DNA of 64,000 bases, taken from Apus apus (lineage: Eukaryota; Chordata; Aves; Apodiformes; Apodidae). The stretch spans positions 2,445,659-2,509,658 of the forward strand of contig NC_067283.1 of NCBI RefSeq assembly GCF_020740795.1. Reading direction: 5' to 3'. Made by a program: the position numbers and the translations under genes. Under the pieces are notes generated by a model. The model ran no database searches. It saw nothing but the letters and a program-made list of their open reading frames with translations, and was not told where the DNA came from. Below, piece after piece: positions 21,717 through 34,874 of the stretch; positions within the stretch are counted from its first letter, which is position 1; each line of letters starts with the position of its first letter.

Positions 21717-24700
21717 ATCCTGAAGGTAGCTGTCCTCGTAGCTTTGGCCAGAATCAATAGTAGGAGCCTAGAGGCTGGGAAGAGGCTTTTGGGTGAAGTG
21801 GTTGGCCTTGAGAGAAAATAAGGACATGGGGACAGATAGAAGGCTTTCATTATGCTGCAGAGTTTGGTATTTTCTCCGTGCAAGAAGCCCAAGACTTGAA
21901 TTTTGAGAGAGACAATGGGAATAGGTTTCTTCTTATTTTTGGCAGCCAGGAAGACTCTTTGCCTCCAGAAGGTGGAAGGGTTTCTTTGAAATTACACCTT
22001 TCACTGTTCTGGACTGGCTGACTCCTCTAGGAAGGGAAGGTTTCCTCAGCTGAAAATGTATGTACATTTGTGGTGTGCAGATGTTCAGAGAGACTTACGG
22101 TGCTGAGAGGACACCTCATTCAATAGATGCATATTGTGTGCATGCAAGTGGTGTATGTCCATTTTGTCCTGCTGAAGTTTCCTTTCTGGTGGAAACCAGT
22201 GCCATGCTCCCCTGTCTTTCTGTGATTTCTGAGCAAGAAGAGTGATTTTGTGAGGGGATAAAAGGCTGAAAACAGAAATATTTCCACAAGTGTGACTGGC
22301 AGTAGCCTTGCAATAATCAAGGACTAGCACTTACCTGCACTGCTGGAGTGTGGTTGGGTGACTCAGACATGCCCTGGATTAAAAACTGAAACTTGCTGGG
22401 CTATTCTTTAATGTTGGGTTTTAATTCATCAGCAGGAATATTCTGCTGTGCATGCCTTTATTTCTGCTTTTTGCATGTTGAGGTCTTACTGCACAAGGAA
22501 CCCAGAATGACCACTGAAACTGGAATAAACTGGAGGAGTTTGCATCTCCCTCTCCAACTAGTGTTTCTTATTTTTCCCTGCTTTTCCAGATGTGGGAGAA
22601 GTAGGTTTTTCTGCCATTCTGATGGATCCACTTCTAGGCCCAGATCACAGCCTGGGAATCCTGTGATTCATCAGTGAGCATCTGACCTCTTAGAAGTGCC
22701 GTGTGTCATTAGGTTATTAATAGCTTCGTTTCCTCAAGGCACAGAGAAGTCCCATGTCACTACAGGTGGAAAGTTCAGAGATAGAGTGAACACATTGCCT
22801 TTGGTCCTGGGGGGTGTGGAAAGCATAAAGGAGAGCTCAGGGCTGTTGTCTGCTGGGGTCCCCTGCTTTGGCAGGCTAAGAAAGCCTTTCTTCTCCCCTG
22901 AGGAAACAAGGGTGCCCTCAGGGAGTTTCTCCAGGCTTTGCTGGGAGAAGCAGCAGGTTTGTATCATGGGAAAGTAGTGGAGCAACAGGAAACTTGCTCC
23001 TGCCTTTCTGCTGGTCTTTTGCAAATGGGAGAAGGAAAGATCAAGCATTGACCTCCCTTCTGACAGCATTTACTAGGGACGTACAGAGGAAGCCATCATC
23101 CCATGGACATCACCGTCCTCTGGGCACTGGGAGAACCTGCTCTGGTGGACCCAAAGGTAGTAGGTGTGGAAATGGCCCCATCTATTGGCCACAAAGCTGA
23201 TCCAGAGCACTATGACCTTCAAACCATGTCATCTACCACTGAATGATGCTCCTCATTTTCCCCCTTCTCCCATGAGCTCTGTGGGCTTCTCAAAGCATCT
23301 GCTGAAATGAGCAGACATACATCTCCAGTGGCTGCCACTTATTTGCAAGTGAAGACAGAAACAGCAATTCACCTAAAAGTCCTGGTCCCTGCCAAGCTCA
23401 AACCATTTGTTTCAGGTGCTTTTTCTCCTTAAAGTCAGGCTTTGTGATGAGGGAGTAAAATAGTGCAGGAAGTGGTGGATTTTTCATGGATTTATAAGTG
23501 AGGAATCTAGTCTGCATGCTCTGTACTAGTTACATAGGAAGAGATGTGAACCTCTGGGACCTGAGTTCTGGCCAGGTGGGGCTAAAATTGTCCTTGTACC
23601 CCTGATCAGCCAGCAACTTGCAGGATCCCCAGGAATGACCACCTTGGATAAGGGCTTTAACTGAACTGAGGAGCACAAGCAGCTGGGATAGGGATGCACC
23701 TGTTCCCATATGCTTCTCCATGGAGAACCAGTGCCATCTTCTGGCAAATAAGAGCTTTCCCAGCCTAGCATCAGCAGGCAGGCAGCACACGGCCTGGGAT
23801 CACTGGCCAGCCAGTGCACGACACTGGATTTAGAGGACTGATTTGGACAGCAAGATTTCCTGAAGCTGCACCAACATTGTATTGCCACCACACTTAGCCC
23901 TGGATTGCAGCTGCATTTCGCTGGGCTGATGCAGAATAAAATATTGTCCCTGGCTTCAAGAGCTGGAAATCCACCTCTGCCTCACCCGTGCAGTATGGTG
24001 AGATTATACAAAGTTGTGATGGTTCAGGTTTGGATTTCTCAGCAACTCTACAATGGGAAGGAGCAACACGGCCACACTTCAACTTGCACCATTAACAGAC
24101 CAGAGACTAATTGTAATTTCAGTCCCATTTTGCCAGTCTACCCTGGGTCACTTGGATCTGAGGTTTGGCTTGAGACCACCCTGAAACAACTCATCTCATG
24201 GAATACTGAGGATGAGTAGCTGAGAAGCAGATCTCCTAAATCCCAGTTCTTCCTAGCAGTGGATCCCTCTTACATTGCAGAAGACAACACCATCAATTAA
24301 TTTAATGACTACAATGCTCTGCTAAATGACAACTGTTAGATGCACCTTTGTGGCTCAGCTCTAGCTTGAGCCTAAGGGGGAACTGTAGAAGCTGAAAAGA
24401 CAACAGGTACATAAACCTCCCCAGATCATCCTCTCCATGGATAGGGCAGCTTTTGCTGAGGACGTGAGCATCTAGTTGAAGGACACTCCAGTGAAGTGCA
24501 TCTTCCCATCCCACCTGCTCCAGAATAGCACACGAATGGATAATAAATGCCATCTTCAACTGACACCCGAAATTAGCTTCACATGTACCTACACACCGGC
24601 TTGGTGTCTGTCTGAGGCCTGCTGGTCATCTCCTTTCCCACGTGCCCCCGCTTAGGAAGCCAGAAAAGTTTTCCAGAAGGTGTGAACTGTTCCATGGTCA

Positions 24701-27577
24701 CTAGGTGGCAGTGACTGTTTACATTTGGCAGCTCTTGACAGATGAGGGCTGTCTTGAGGGTGAGAAGAAGTCAGAAGAAAGAAGACTGTCAGCCAGGATA
24801 CTTGATGGGCTGCTGGGACGGGTGCTCACTGATAGTCCACCGGGACAAGCCACCTAGTGAAACAGTGAAGCTCCTTCAAAGGTTCAGAGCTATTTTGGAT
24901 CCGTGTGTCACAGCAAGTTGAAGCTGGGGGCTCTGCACTCCCTCTCCACCCTTGGCTATGGGTACCACCAGAAGCAGCAATAGCTCCAGAGTGCTGCCCT
25001 CTTACTGCTTAGTCAAGACTGGCTCAGCTTTGCACCAACACAGGACACAGGGATCTGCCAGACATCTAGATCTGTAGCTCCAGATGCTCTGGAGTGGACT
25101 GAGCTTGTTCTGCCTCTTTGAGGCACGGGAGACTTGGGGCTCTACCACAAATCTCAACAGTCACAGTTCCATGAGACACAAGGGTTCAAATCCCCTTCAC
25201 AGAGGTCTGACCTCTCAGCAGTGCAGGAGTTGCATGCAAAGCCATGGAGTGCAGCATGGCTGGCACTGCCCAAAACTCATGGGAATCCCCTGATCATTGT
25301 CTAGCACGAACAGCAAGGGAGGCAGCAGGATATTTTGCTGGTGATCCCTTTTCCCTCTGTAAATTCCACATTTGTAGTCACAGTCAGGGCGTGCTGGTAG
25401 CTAAATTTGGGAATCATTGCCTAAAAGGTGGCAGTGCTGTTCTGGACACTACGTGTGAGGTGCTCCTACACTTCTGCAGCCTGTAAGGGTAACACCATTT
25501 GCCAGTGGAACTCACTGCTGCAAGATATTGAGACAAGGCAGCTGCCAATAATTTATTTTAATACCAAAATGGGTTACACAGGTGTTCTCATTATGAGGGC
25601 ATAGGAAATATAACTGCAAATGGAAAAAAAAAAATAAATAAAAATAACACCATGGCAAGGGAAGAAGCATTCCTGGGAATTCCAGGGTAGAGAGGAACCC
25701 ATTAATGTTGGTTGTGAGGGATCTCCCACAAGATCATTTTCCATGAGAACCCTTAATTGGGCACAGTTTGTAGATGGCTTTTAAGGGAGGTAGACAACTA
25801 ATTTGGTCAATTATGGTTGGCCCAATGGTTGCATCCTCACCACGTATATTTATCTCCTGAGGTAGAAAAGCCTCAGGTCATGTAATGAAACCTTTCAGAA
25901 TCTGGGCCTCAGGACATGAAGGAACCTATCTCTCCTTGGTTAACCACCATCTGACATCTTTGAAGACCTGGGTCAGAGATGCTGAGGGCACATCCAAACA
26001 TGGTGCTTTCCCTTTGTAGAGCACCAGTGGAGCCTGGGCATGTCCTCCCCTGAGTTTGTCCTTGGCTTAGTGTCTGACACGGGTCTTTTTCCAGCTCTAC
26101 AAGGGATCAGTTTCCTCTGCTACCTCAAGTGGGCTTATCAGTGACAGCACAAGGAGCTGGGAGAACAGAAGATATTGCCCACTGTGTTTTCTGAGGAGTG
26201 GAGAGAAGATGGGAAAAGGAAGAGGTCTGCTCTCCATGTGAGGTCACTGCCCTCTCCTCTGCCAGGGCAGCACATGAGCATGGCAAGCCCATGGTGGTTG
26301 CCAGTGCCATACAGACAACACTGGGAAAGAAAAAAAAAATATTAAAAATAGGGGTTTTTTTATGTTTGTGGAAAATACATCCCATCCACCATATTGAAAA
26401 ACCTGAGATGGAGTTTTAAAAAATCATCTGCACCCAAACAACTGTTGTAAAGAACACCCCTAATCTTCCCCACAGAGCGTGGCTCTCATGGTGGTCGAGA
26501 CTGTAAGGGCCTACCTGAGAACAATGAGAAAATGTGGGGGGGTTGCAAGATATGTCTCAAGGGGATTTTCCAAACAGTGGTGCATTTTCCTGTTCATCTG
26601 ACCAAGGAATCAAATTCTTAAAAACCAACAAACCAACGAACAAACAAAAAAAGGAATCAGCTGATTTGATTTTGTTGACTCGCTAACTGCATCAAAGGTT
26701 GAGATGGCCAGAGGAATTGTTTATTCTAATTTTTTGAGTTGGTCAGCTTTAAATAGGAGCTAATACCAGACTGTAGTACACTCCAGATGAGCATAGGACC
26801 GTGGGTGCTCATCTGAGATGAAGATTTTTAATTATAGATGTAATACGATTAATATTCTGCAGTTATCCCTTGCAGTCAGTGAATGCTCGTGTACCAGAAT
26901 GGTGTGGGTGGGTGGAAGAAAGAGAAATTTATTTGCAAGCTCACCTCCATTTCATCTCCATCTCTGGTCAAGTGCCATTTCTTAGGGAACCACAAAGCCT
27001 CACAGATGCTAGAAACCAGATGCAATGCAAGCCAAGGTTGAACATCCCCAAGAGACCTCGAGAAAGGCCCAAAACAGAGACTCCAAGCCATGTTGGAGGT
27101 GTCATTACAGCACTTCTCCAAAATATAGTCTCAAATTATTTGATTTATCAGAGCATAAAACTTTTTAAGTTCTTCTGGGATATTTTTTTTTTTTTTAGTG
27201 GAATTCTGCTAAATTCCTGTGCTGTCTTGAGTTTCTCAGTTTAATCTTTAGCTCCATATTTAAAAGCATCTTCTTTTGCTGGTTTTAATTTTGTTGCTTT
27301 GAATTCCATTGGGCTGGTATTATGAGTCAGAACAAATTATAACTTCTTGACTGATTTCTATCCTGTTCATTATGTTGGACATCTCTTACTCACCTCCTCC
27401 TCTTGGCAATGAAACCCTGGTATTTTTAATCTGCTCCTCTTCTTTCTCTGTCTTTCCCTTCCTTTTTTTTTTTCTATTTTGACAGAGGGTGACTGAAGCT
27501 GAGCACAATTTTCATGTTCATGAGGCACTCCCAACATTATCCCCAGTTTCTTCCTGGATATATTCAGACTCCCTTAA

Positions 27578-27583
<6 letters not shown>
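21717..27583. other. Intergenic DNA, no gene recognised; one short palindrome
   Basis: Nearly 6 kb with no CR1 and no gene I can support. It contains A-rich patches (25624-25650, 26330-26345) and a perfect 10-base inverted repeat at 26784-26815, listed separately. A T-box-like half site AGGTGTGAA occurs at 24678-24686 but is isolated. Confidence 0.5.
26784..26815. repeat. Perfect 10-bp inverted repeat (CAGATGAGCA ... TGCTCATCTG)
   Basis: The arms at 26784-26793 and 26806-26815 are exact reverse complements with a 12-base loop. Each arm begins or ends with an E-box (CAGATG/CATCTG). It could form a small hairpin or be a paired bHLH site, or could be chance. Confidence 0.7.

Positions 27584-27622
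<39 letters not shown>
27584..27622. repeat. (CT)n microsatellite
   Basis: About 19 uninterrupted CT units form a pure polypyrimidine mirror tract, which makes it variable in length and capable of triplex (H-DNA) structure. Confidence 0.95.
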
Positions 27623-27624
<2 letters not shown>

Positions 27625-27828
27625 AAGTCATCATTCCTGCACAGGAACAGGACAACACTGAGGACAACTTGTTTTCAGAGAGGTGGCAGTCCATGGAGAA
27701 GCCTTGCATGGTGATAAAGTTCTTTAAAGGCAATGTCACCAGTCACCTGCACTGGGTGTTATCAGTCAGTCTTACTTGTCTGATGCTAATCAAACCCTGA
27801 TTAACCTAAACCATCACAAGATTTATAA

Positions 27829-28001
27829 CCAGGTTGCCCAGGGAAGCTGTGGATGCCCCCTCCCTGGAAATGTTCAAGGCCAGGTTGGATGGGGCTTGTA
27901 GCAACCTGGTTTAGTGGGAGGTTCCCTGCCCATGCAGGGGGGTTGGAACTAAATGACCTCTAAGGTCCCATCCAATTCACACTGTTCCATGACTCTATGA
28001 G
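27829..28001 (+). mobile_element. CR1 LINE 3' fragment
   Basis: Begins AGGTTGCCCAGGGAAGCTG and follows with TGGATGGGGCTTGTAGCAACC, GGTTGGAACTAAATGACC and a degraded tail CCATGACTCTATGA. Confidence 0.93.
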
Positions 28002-28086
28002 ACCACTTCATTGCCACATCCATAAGCTACTTTTCAACCAGTATGTTTGACTTGGATGGTTCCTTCTTGGAACCTGAAGCTGTGCC

Positions 28087-28312
28087 AGGGGAGTTTTAGG
28101 TTAGATATTAGGAAGCACTTCCTCATGGAAAGGGTGATCAGCCACTGGAATGGCATGTCCGGGGAAGTGGTGGAGCCACCATTTCTGCAAGTGTTTAAGG
28201 AAAGACTGGATGTGGGTCTTAGTGTCATGGTCTGGCTGGTGTGGTGGACTTGATGATCTCAGAGGTCTTTCCAGCCTCGATAGTTTTGTGATCCTGTGAT
28301 TCTGTGATTCTT
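28087..28312 (+). mobile_element. CR1 LINE 3' fragment of the second type
   Basis: Starts TAGGTTAGATATTAGGAAGC, with CCTCATGGAAAGGGTGATC, GGTGGAGCCACC and GGACTTGATGATCTCAGAGG, and ends TGATCCTGTGATTCTGTGATTC. The wording differs from the adjacent copy at 27829-28001, so these are two separate insertions in the same orientation about 85 bases apart. Confidence 0.93.
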
Positions 28313-31300
28313 CCTCCACCCCCCTTAAGAGGAGCTGACATTTCCCCTCCTGTCCCCTCCTGCTTTTCCCATCTCTTCATCTTTCCATCTCCCTCAGCAG
28401 ACTTCAGCATTTTCTTCCTGATTTTGCTGGGTTTTCTTTCTGGACAGCTGTGGGTTTCTCCACAAGCCATGCTACCCCTGGATTCTGAGAAACCTATCCC
28501 ATATTTCATAGTCCATAGTGTTGCAGTAATCCTCAGCCTAAAGGAGGTGACAGGCCACCTTTTACATCCAAGATGATGAAGAAAGCTTGACAATGCTTGA
28601 GAAGCCTCTTTCACTCTTTATTGGATGTTCCCCATTATCCCAGGGAGGAGATGTGGTGTTGCATCTGTTTAGGGATGTCATCAGTGATTAACTTCAGGGA
28701 CTGAGCAATGGTAGCCCTGTTTTATCATGTTGTCCATGACAGACAACAACATTGAGAAGGGTTACCAGCTAAACCCTAAAAGGCTGAGTTTCTAGTAGGT
28801 TCAAATTATTTGCTGTGGTGTTTGGTGGTGCAAAGCTCTTGAGAGTATATTTCCTCCAACCATCCAACCTACACAGGTCCAAGAGAATTCTTGTTTCCTG
28901 CAAAACCTATCCTTGAGTAGGAGAAAGGTTTTAACCTCCTCATGTCACCTACCTTTCCCTTGAAAAGCCACCAATGCCCTTTCTTCACCTGTAACCTTAG
29001 ACAGGGAAATACCCTCGATGGCTTTAAACAAGGTCACTGGGGCCTTTGCTTTAGGGCATTTTCCAGCTGCTTAACTGAGATGAGAACTTCCTTCTGTCAG
29101 CCCTCCTAAAACCTAGTGTCCCTTGTAACCAGGGAAGCTGCAGAGTTTACCATGTTGAAAACTGTGCAAGAAGTGTCAGGCAGGCTTTGGGTGGGGAAGT
29201 TTGTCAAAAGACAGTTTGGACAACACGGGTTTTTTGTCCTCTCCCACCAGGAGCTCACTCACTGCTTCACATAACTGGGCACACCAAGCTGGTGTTCCAA
29301 TTGTTTCAATTGCTCCTCATGCCCAGCTCTTTAAAGGAACTTCAAGAAGATCTTGGAATTACAAAGAAATCATGGGAGCAACATACAAATAGGATTTTCT
29401 TCAAAAATAAAAATGCTTCCCAAAAAATTGCATTCTTTATGACCTTTCCTACTCCAGCTGAATGTACCTGTCACTTTCTCCATTTCATGCTCTACTTCCC
29501 CAAATGTCTGTATATCCAAATTGATTTACCAAGTATCTCCATGTTTGATGGTTGTTCTTGGTTTGCTCCTTAACACACCAGCTTCTGGAGTCATGCTAGT
29601 TTGTGCAAACACACAGCAAGTCTCATGGTGTGCAAAATATTCCAGAAGCCATTTTCCCCACCTATTTTGAGAGGTCAGAAACTAGAAAGTAATTCATGAC
29701 TCCAAATATATTTGATTCCTTAAAACTGTCCTGGGAGAAGGAAACAGAGGCAGAAAGAGCTGACTCCTGATGTCTGGAGTGCCAATGGTTTATTGCTTGA
29801 TGTCTTCTGTATTTGCAGGTTCAGACTTGTGCAGCTTTAGCTTCGAGGAGTCCACTGAGGGAGAGAGAAGGTGAAGAGAAGATGAGGAAGCATCTCAGGA
29901 GAAAACTCAGCAGCTGTGAACCACCTGCAGGCCTTTCTGAGCAGCTGGCTGAAGATTTCACTCCTCTCCAGTGCAGGCAGTAGTGCCACCATGGCCCAAA
30001 GATGGGAGCAGAGCAGTCCCTTTCATGGCAAATGCAAGGCTGGGAAATGATGGGCCAGATCCTTCCAGGAGAACCAGAACTTTTGAACTGACCCAAAAAT
30101 CCCAAACACTGTTCAGTCTCTATCTACTGTGATGAGATGGACACAAGGTACCTCTCCCTTCAAGTCCACTTGGAATTCCTGTCTGAAGCCAACAGTTCAG
30201 GTCTATGAGGAAGTGTTGGAAGCTCAGTGACTGACTAGAAGAGAATTAATCTGTAGTGGAGCCCACCACAGACTCCAGGGTTTAACACTTAGTCTTCGTA
30301 GAGAAAAGTGTTTTCCAGACACTGGACCAGCTGGTGTGACACCAACAGGGCAGTGGCATAGGAGTGACCCAGTGCCCTGTGAAGACCTAAGCAGTTTTCC
30401 TACCTGACAGGGTTGCAAAGAAACAGTATAACCCCTTTTTCTTGGAAAATAAATACATTAAAGAAACCTTGTAGCTGCCAAAGGGGCCAAGCCCTGCAGA
30501 TTTCACTCCCTTCTTACTCCACCAGAGCCAATGGGATTTCTGGGTAGGATCGAAGCCAAGTAGGGCTGTTAAGAGGCAAAGTTCTTCAAGCCCTGTGAGT
30601 TCCTTGCCATTCCCATGAAAAAAAAAAACAAAACACAACTCAAGCAGAGCCCAGATCTGCTTTCTTGCAGAATCCAGCCAAATACAACCCACATTAAGGG
30701 AGTTGCTCTACATTCATATTGAAAAGCGGGTGCTTGCCAACCTGAAGTGCCTTAAACTTCTCGTTTAAAACTCCTGAGCACTGGCCTGGGGAAAGGATTG
30801 TGTTGGGGAATATGTTCATACAGTGCCTGGCACTGGGGGGTTCTGGCTCAGGACTGGGGTTTGTAAGCAGCTCCTGCAAGACTTGTAAAGCACTGTAATG
30901 CATTTGAAGTCTGGCTTCCTTGGGAAACTTGGGTTAGCTGATTATGTTGTGTGCCTCTATCCACTCGTTTCCTCCCCTCCAACTTCTGAACCCCTCAGCC
31001 AATCCCAGTTTGGCAGAAAGATAAAAGTTTCAGAGAGATTAAGTTGTGTGAAAATAAGTATACAGGTAGGGAAGAAAGACCTTGTTACTGCTTTTCCCTC
31101 CTTCCCCCCCGGGAGAAAAGGGCTGCAATGTGAGCTCAACCTTTATTAGGCACCAAAGAGCCCACAGTGGAAGGGGGAAGATAGAGAGGACACCAAGCAC
31201 CATTATTATCATTTCTCACTGAACTACTTGCTGCTTAAGCCACTTTGCTTCATGCCCAGGGCTTGGAAACAACCTTGTAAAGCAATGTGAAGAATGGGAG

Positions 31301-33221
31301 GATCTGGGCTTAATTTTGGCACTGCAAACGTGGGGATGAGAACCAACAAAAGTGATTCAGCCCCTGCTTTTGCTCCCATACATCACCGTGCTCCAAATCT
31401 CCTTTCAGAAATCCCTCCTTAGGGTGTCTGGTGAGTGCATGCAGTACCCAACACACATCAAACACCCCACCCGGGAGCACAGCCCTTCCTCAGAACATCC
31501 CCTGGATTTTTCAGACCTGTGCACCAACCTTCCCCATTGCTTCGAAACAGGCGCGTGACTCGTGGCATTTTGCCCCATTTCGAGATGTGGATTTGGATGC
31601 TGGGCAAGAAACCATCTGCAGGTGTCACTCCTACACATGAAGAAAGTGCACCAGAAGAAAGTCCGGGACAGGTGGCCACCCGGCAACTGCATTAAGACAT
31701 CATAACTTTGACTAATTTGTAAACAGGCTGAAAGAACATCCACCCTCCCTGGAAGGGGAGAAGTGTCTCTTTAAACCCCGGGGCTATGACCTCTTGTCCT
31801 CTGTGTTTATAAGAGGGAAGGGAAAGGGAGGAAAAAAAAAAAAAAAAGGAGAGAGAAAGGGAGAGAAAGTCAAAACTGTTTTCCTGTCAAAAGCTCCCCC
31901 CCACCATCAGCTTTTGTGATGAAAATGGTAAGGGACACTCTCCAGAGCCTGTTTTCTCTCTTTGTCATTCAGGCTTTGCAAGGGAGAGCTCCTTTCTGTT
32001 TATTTATCAACTTGGATCCCTTGTCAACACCTCACTTGACTGAGGTTTTAACACCTTGGTGGGGTTTCAGGGGGATTTTTTTGGTGCTTTTTTTTAACTC
32101 TCTCAGCCAAACCTGCCTGTTCCTTTTCCTCCCCTGAGTGCAGGCAGATCTTTTCTTATTGCTTTTGCAAGAAGGCATCTTGTGTCCGTGTGGGAGAAGC
32201 AAAACACGAGACAATTCCCCCATCCAGCCCCGTCCAGCTCTTGCCAATGAGAGTGATTTTTGGTGTTTATTTCATTTCCCATCACATGGAAAAGCTTTCT
32301 CCCAGTTCATTATCCCCACCCCCCCCCACCCCCTCTTGCACTCTGCAGAGGATTTGTACCCAGCACAACGCATCATGGCAACTTTACCATCATGATATTA
32401 CATAGTAACCTGTTTTAAAATAAACTCGGTGTCACACAACCAAATAATCAACAAAATCTTGTTGTTCTGCAATTTAAAAGCACATTTTTAAAGGGTTTGG
32501 AGACCTCAAGCAGGGCAATACCAGGCAGTAAGAGGAGTGCCAGTCCAGCAGATGTCCCTACACCTCCTACGTTCCTAGTTACTGGTTTTAATGTATCTTA
32601 ATTAGCTTGGTCTGTGGCTGAAGAGAAGACACTCCAGTCTGGGTAGTTTTCAGTCCAGTGCTTGTCAGCAGCACAGAGTAATCCCTATTTAAAATGCATA
32701 TTGATTTGTAAGCACAAGACTGAATCCCAACATTCCTCTTGAGCGATGGTATCACTTCGGTTTCAAAGGCTGGTGTTATGAGTGAGTTCATAAAGGGATG
32801 AAATTCTGGTTTCAATTTTATTTTTTTTCTTTTGTTTGCACCTGCAGCAGGAGTGTGGCTAGCCCTTTGAAAAGGGGTTATTTGAATTGTGTGTTAGAAT
32901 GGGATTAGAAAATTTCAACATCAATGCAGGGATGATTTAATAAATAACTGTTTCTGTTATTGATCTTTCTGACTCACAAACACCTGGTTTTCTTCCTCTT
33001 TTTCTTTAATCCAATATATAACCCCTAAAAAATAACTTTTATAAAGAGAGATTAGATGAAGCAGAGTAAAAAAAAATAAATTAAAAAATAAAAATTTTAA
33101 AGCCAGTCCTTATTCTGAGTGTGGATTTTGAGAGAATCTTCCCTAAAAGCTCCTGTGGTTTCTTTCTGAGACCAGTGATACTATATTTGTAGTGCTCCTC
33201 ATTGCAGCAGTGGCTGCTAAG
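28313..33221. other. Intergenic DNA, no gene recognised
   Basis: Unique-looking sequence with simple tracts only: an A15-type run at 31832-31848, a C-rich run at 32320-32332, and A/T-rich DNA at 33068-33100. No exon, RNA gene or interspersed repeat was supported. Confidence 0.5.
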
Positions 33222-33354
33222 GCCTTCAAGGCCAGGTTGGATGGGTCTCAGAGCAAACAGGTCTAGTGGGAGGTGTCCCTGCCCATGGCAGAGGGGTTGG
33301 GACTAGATGATCTTGGAGTTCCCTTCCAACCCAAACCATTCTGTGATTCTGTAA
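33222..33354 (+). mobile_element. CR1 LINE 3' fragment
   Basis: Short copy from GCCTTCAAGGCCAGGTTGG through GGTCTAGTGGGAGGTGTCC and GGGACTAGATGATCTTGG to the tail CCATTCTGTGATTCTG. Confidence 0.95.
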
Positions 33355-34423
33355 TTAATGCTGCAAACCACCTTGCTGGACTTCATTTCTCTAGATTTGG
33401 ACAGGCAGGTGAAGGTAGCTGTTTACACAGTAATGAATGAAAGGGCAGGAGAAAACAAGGACCTCCAAAGGACCTTTAATTCCACCCACTGAAGGCATTT
33501 CACTTCCAAGGACACAAGCTCCCTGTGGATATGGACTGTTAACAGGTTGTCCTTCCCCTTTAGAAGTTGAAACTTGATGAGATGGACATCTCCAGAAAGG
33601 GATGTAGGATGTACTCCCAGGAGCCAAAATACCAGAGCCTAAAATATTTATCTCAAACAAAGTGGGTGATTATTATTACTCTCTTGGAAAGATGTCATTG
33701 TCCTTGGTTATAAACATCTATGTCTGCATCATCCTGTGAATGGTTATTTGTACAGATAATAGGGGGTTTGGGCTCTTAGAGATTCTCAGTTTCCTCTGCT
33801 GGTTAATAGGTTTTTAACTTGAACCTGGCCTGGAGAAATTTCACACAAACACACGTTACACACGCAGGGCTCAGGTTATTTCTACTTTTATTGTATTGGA
33901 GTCCTCAGGGGGAAACTTACACTGATCAGATTCTTCAGTTCCTTATTTTGGATTATTTCCTCTATGAATCTGGAGTTCTCAATGTGCCAGAAAAGCAGAA
34001 CTGCTCCTTATGTACTCAGGAAATTTAGTTTGCCTTCAAATGGTCAGTTTCCCTTCAAAACAGATTGGTTTTCCCCAACCCTCATCCTGTGAGGAAGATC
34101 ACAACTAATCCTTCACAGTACTCATTTGTCAGAGGATGGGCTCCACAAAGTGACCTTGCAACCACCAGGTAGCTGCTGCTGCTGGAGACTACATGGAAAA
34201 GTCTTCCTCACCTTCAGCAAACGGGCCTATCAAGCAGAGCACTGATGTATCTTATCACAGCCCCCAGGGACTGTGAAAGGCTCTGGAGATGATGGTTGAA
34301 GGTGACTATCTCAGTGGCTTTAGGAGGAAGGGAGGATGAAAGGAAATATTTATCTGAACATAGACATGGCACTGACTTCTTGGCTGCTTCTGCTGTCTAA
34401 TAAAACTGGGTAAGCATGTCCAT
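33355..34423. other. Intergenic DNA, no gene recognised
   Basis: Unique-looking sequence between two CR1 copies with nothing I can support. Confidence 0.5.
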
Positions 34424-34874
34424 AGGTGGGCCACAAAAATGCTCCAAGGGCTGGAGCTCCTATCCCATGAGGACAAGCTGAGAGATCTGGGGTGTTCAGC
34501 CTGGAGAAGAGAAGGCTCCAGGGAGACCTGACAGTGGTCTTTCAGTGTCTGAAGGGGGCCTACAGGAAAGCTGGGGAGGGACTTTTTATAAGGGCTTGTG
34601 GTGAGAGGACAAGGGGTAACGGATCAAAACTGGAAGAGAGGAGATTCAGGTTAGAAATTAGGAGGAAATTATTTAGTGTGAGGGTGGTGAGACCCTGGAA
34701 CAGGTTGCCCAGAGAAGCTGTGGCTGCCTCGTCCCTGGAAGTGTTCAAGACTAGGCTGGATGGAGCTCTGAGCAACCTGGGCTGGTGGGAGGTGTCCCTG
34801 CCCACAGTAGGGGCTTTGGAACAAGGTGACCTTTAAGGTCCCTTTCAACTCAAACCATTCTAGAATTCTATTAT
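34424..34874 (+). mobile_element. CR1 LINE fragment reaching into the ORF2 end
   Basis: Begins GGGCCACAAAAATGCTCC and AAGGGCTGGAGCTCC, passes the GGTGTTCAGCCTGGAGAAG block of the ORF2 C-terminus and ends CCATTCTAGAATTCTATT. A 114-codon open frame across 34492-34836 includes FSLEKRRLQGDL, a typical CR1 ORF2 C-terminal motif, so it is repeat-derived and not a host gene. Confidence 0.96.

Noticed and set aside
25170..25200. A tRNA T-arm-like GGGTTCAAATCCCC
   Set aside because: The stem does not pair properly with a 7-base loop, and no D-arm or acceptor stem is present upstream.
34492..34836. Plus-strand 114-codon frame beginning MFSLEKRRLQGDL
   Set aside because: It is the CR1 ORF2 end running into the 3' untranslated region.
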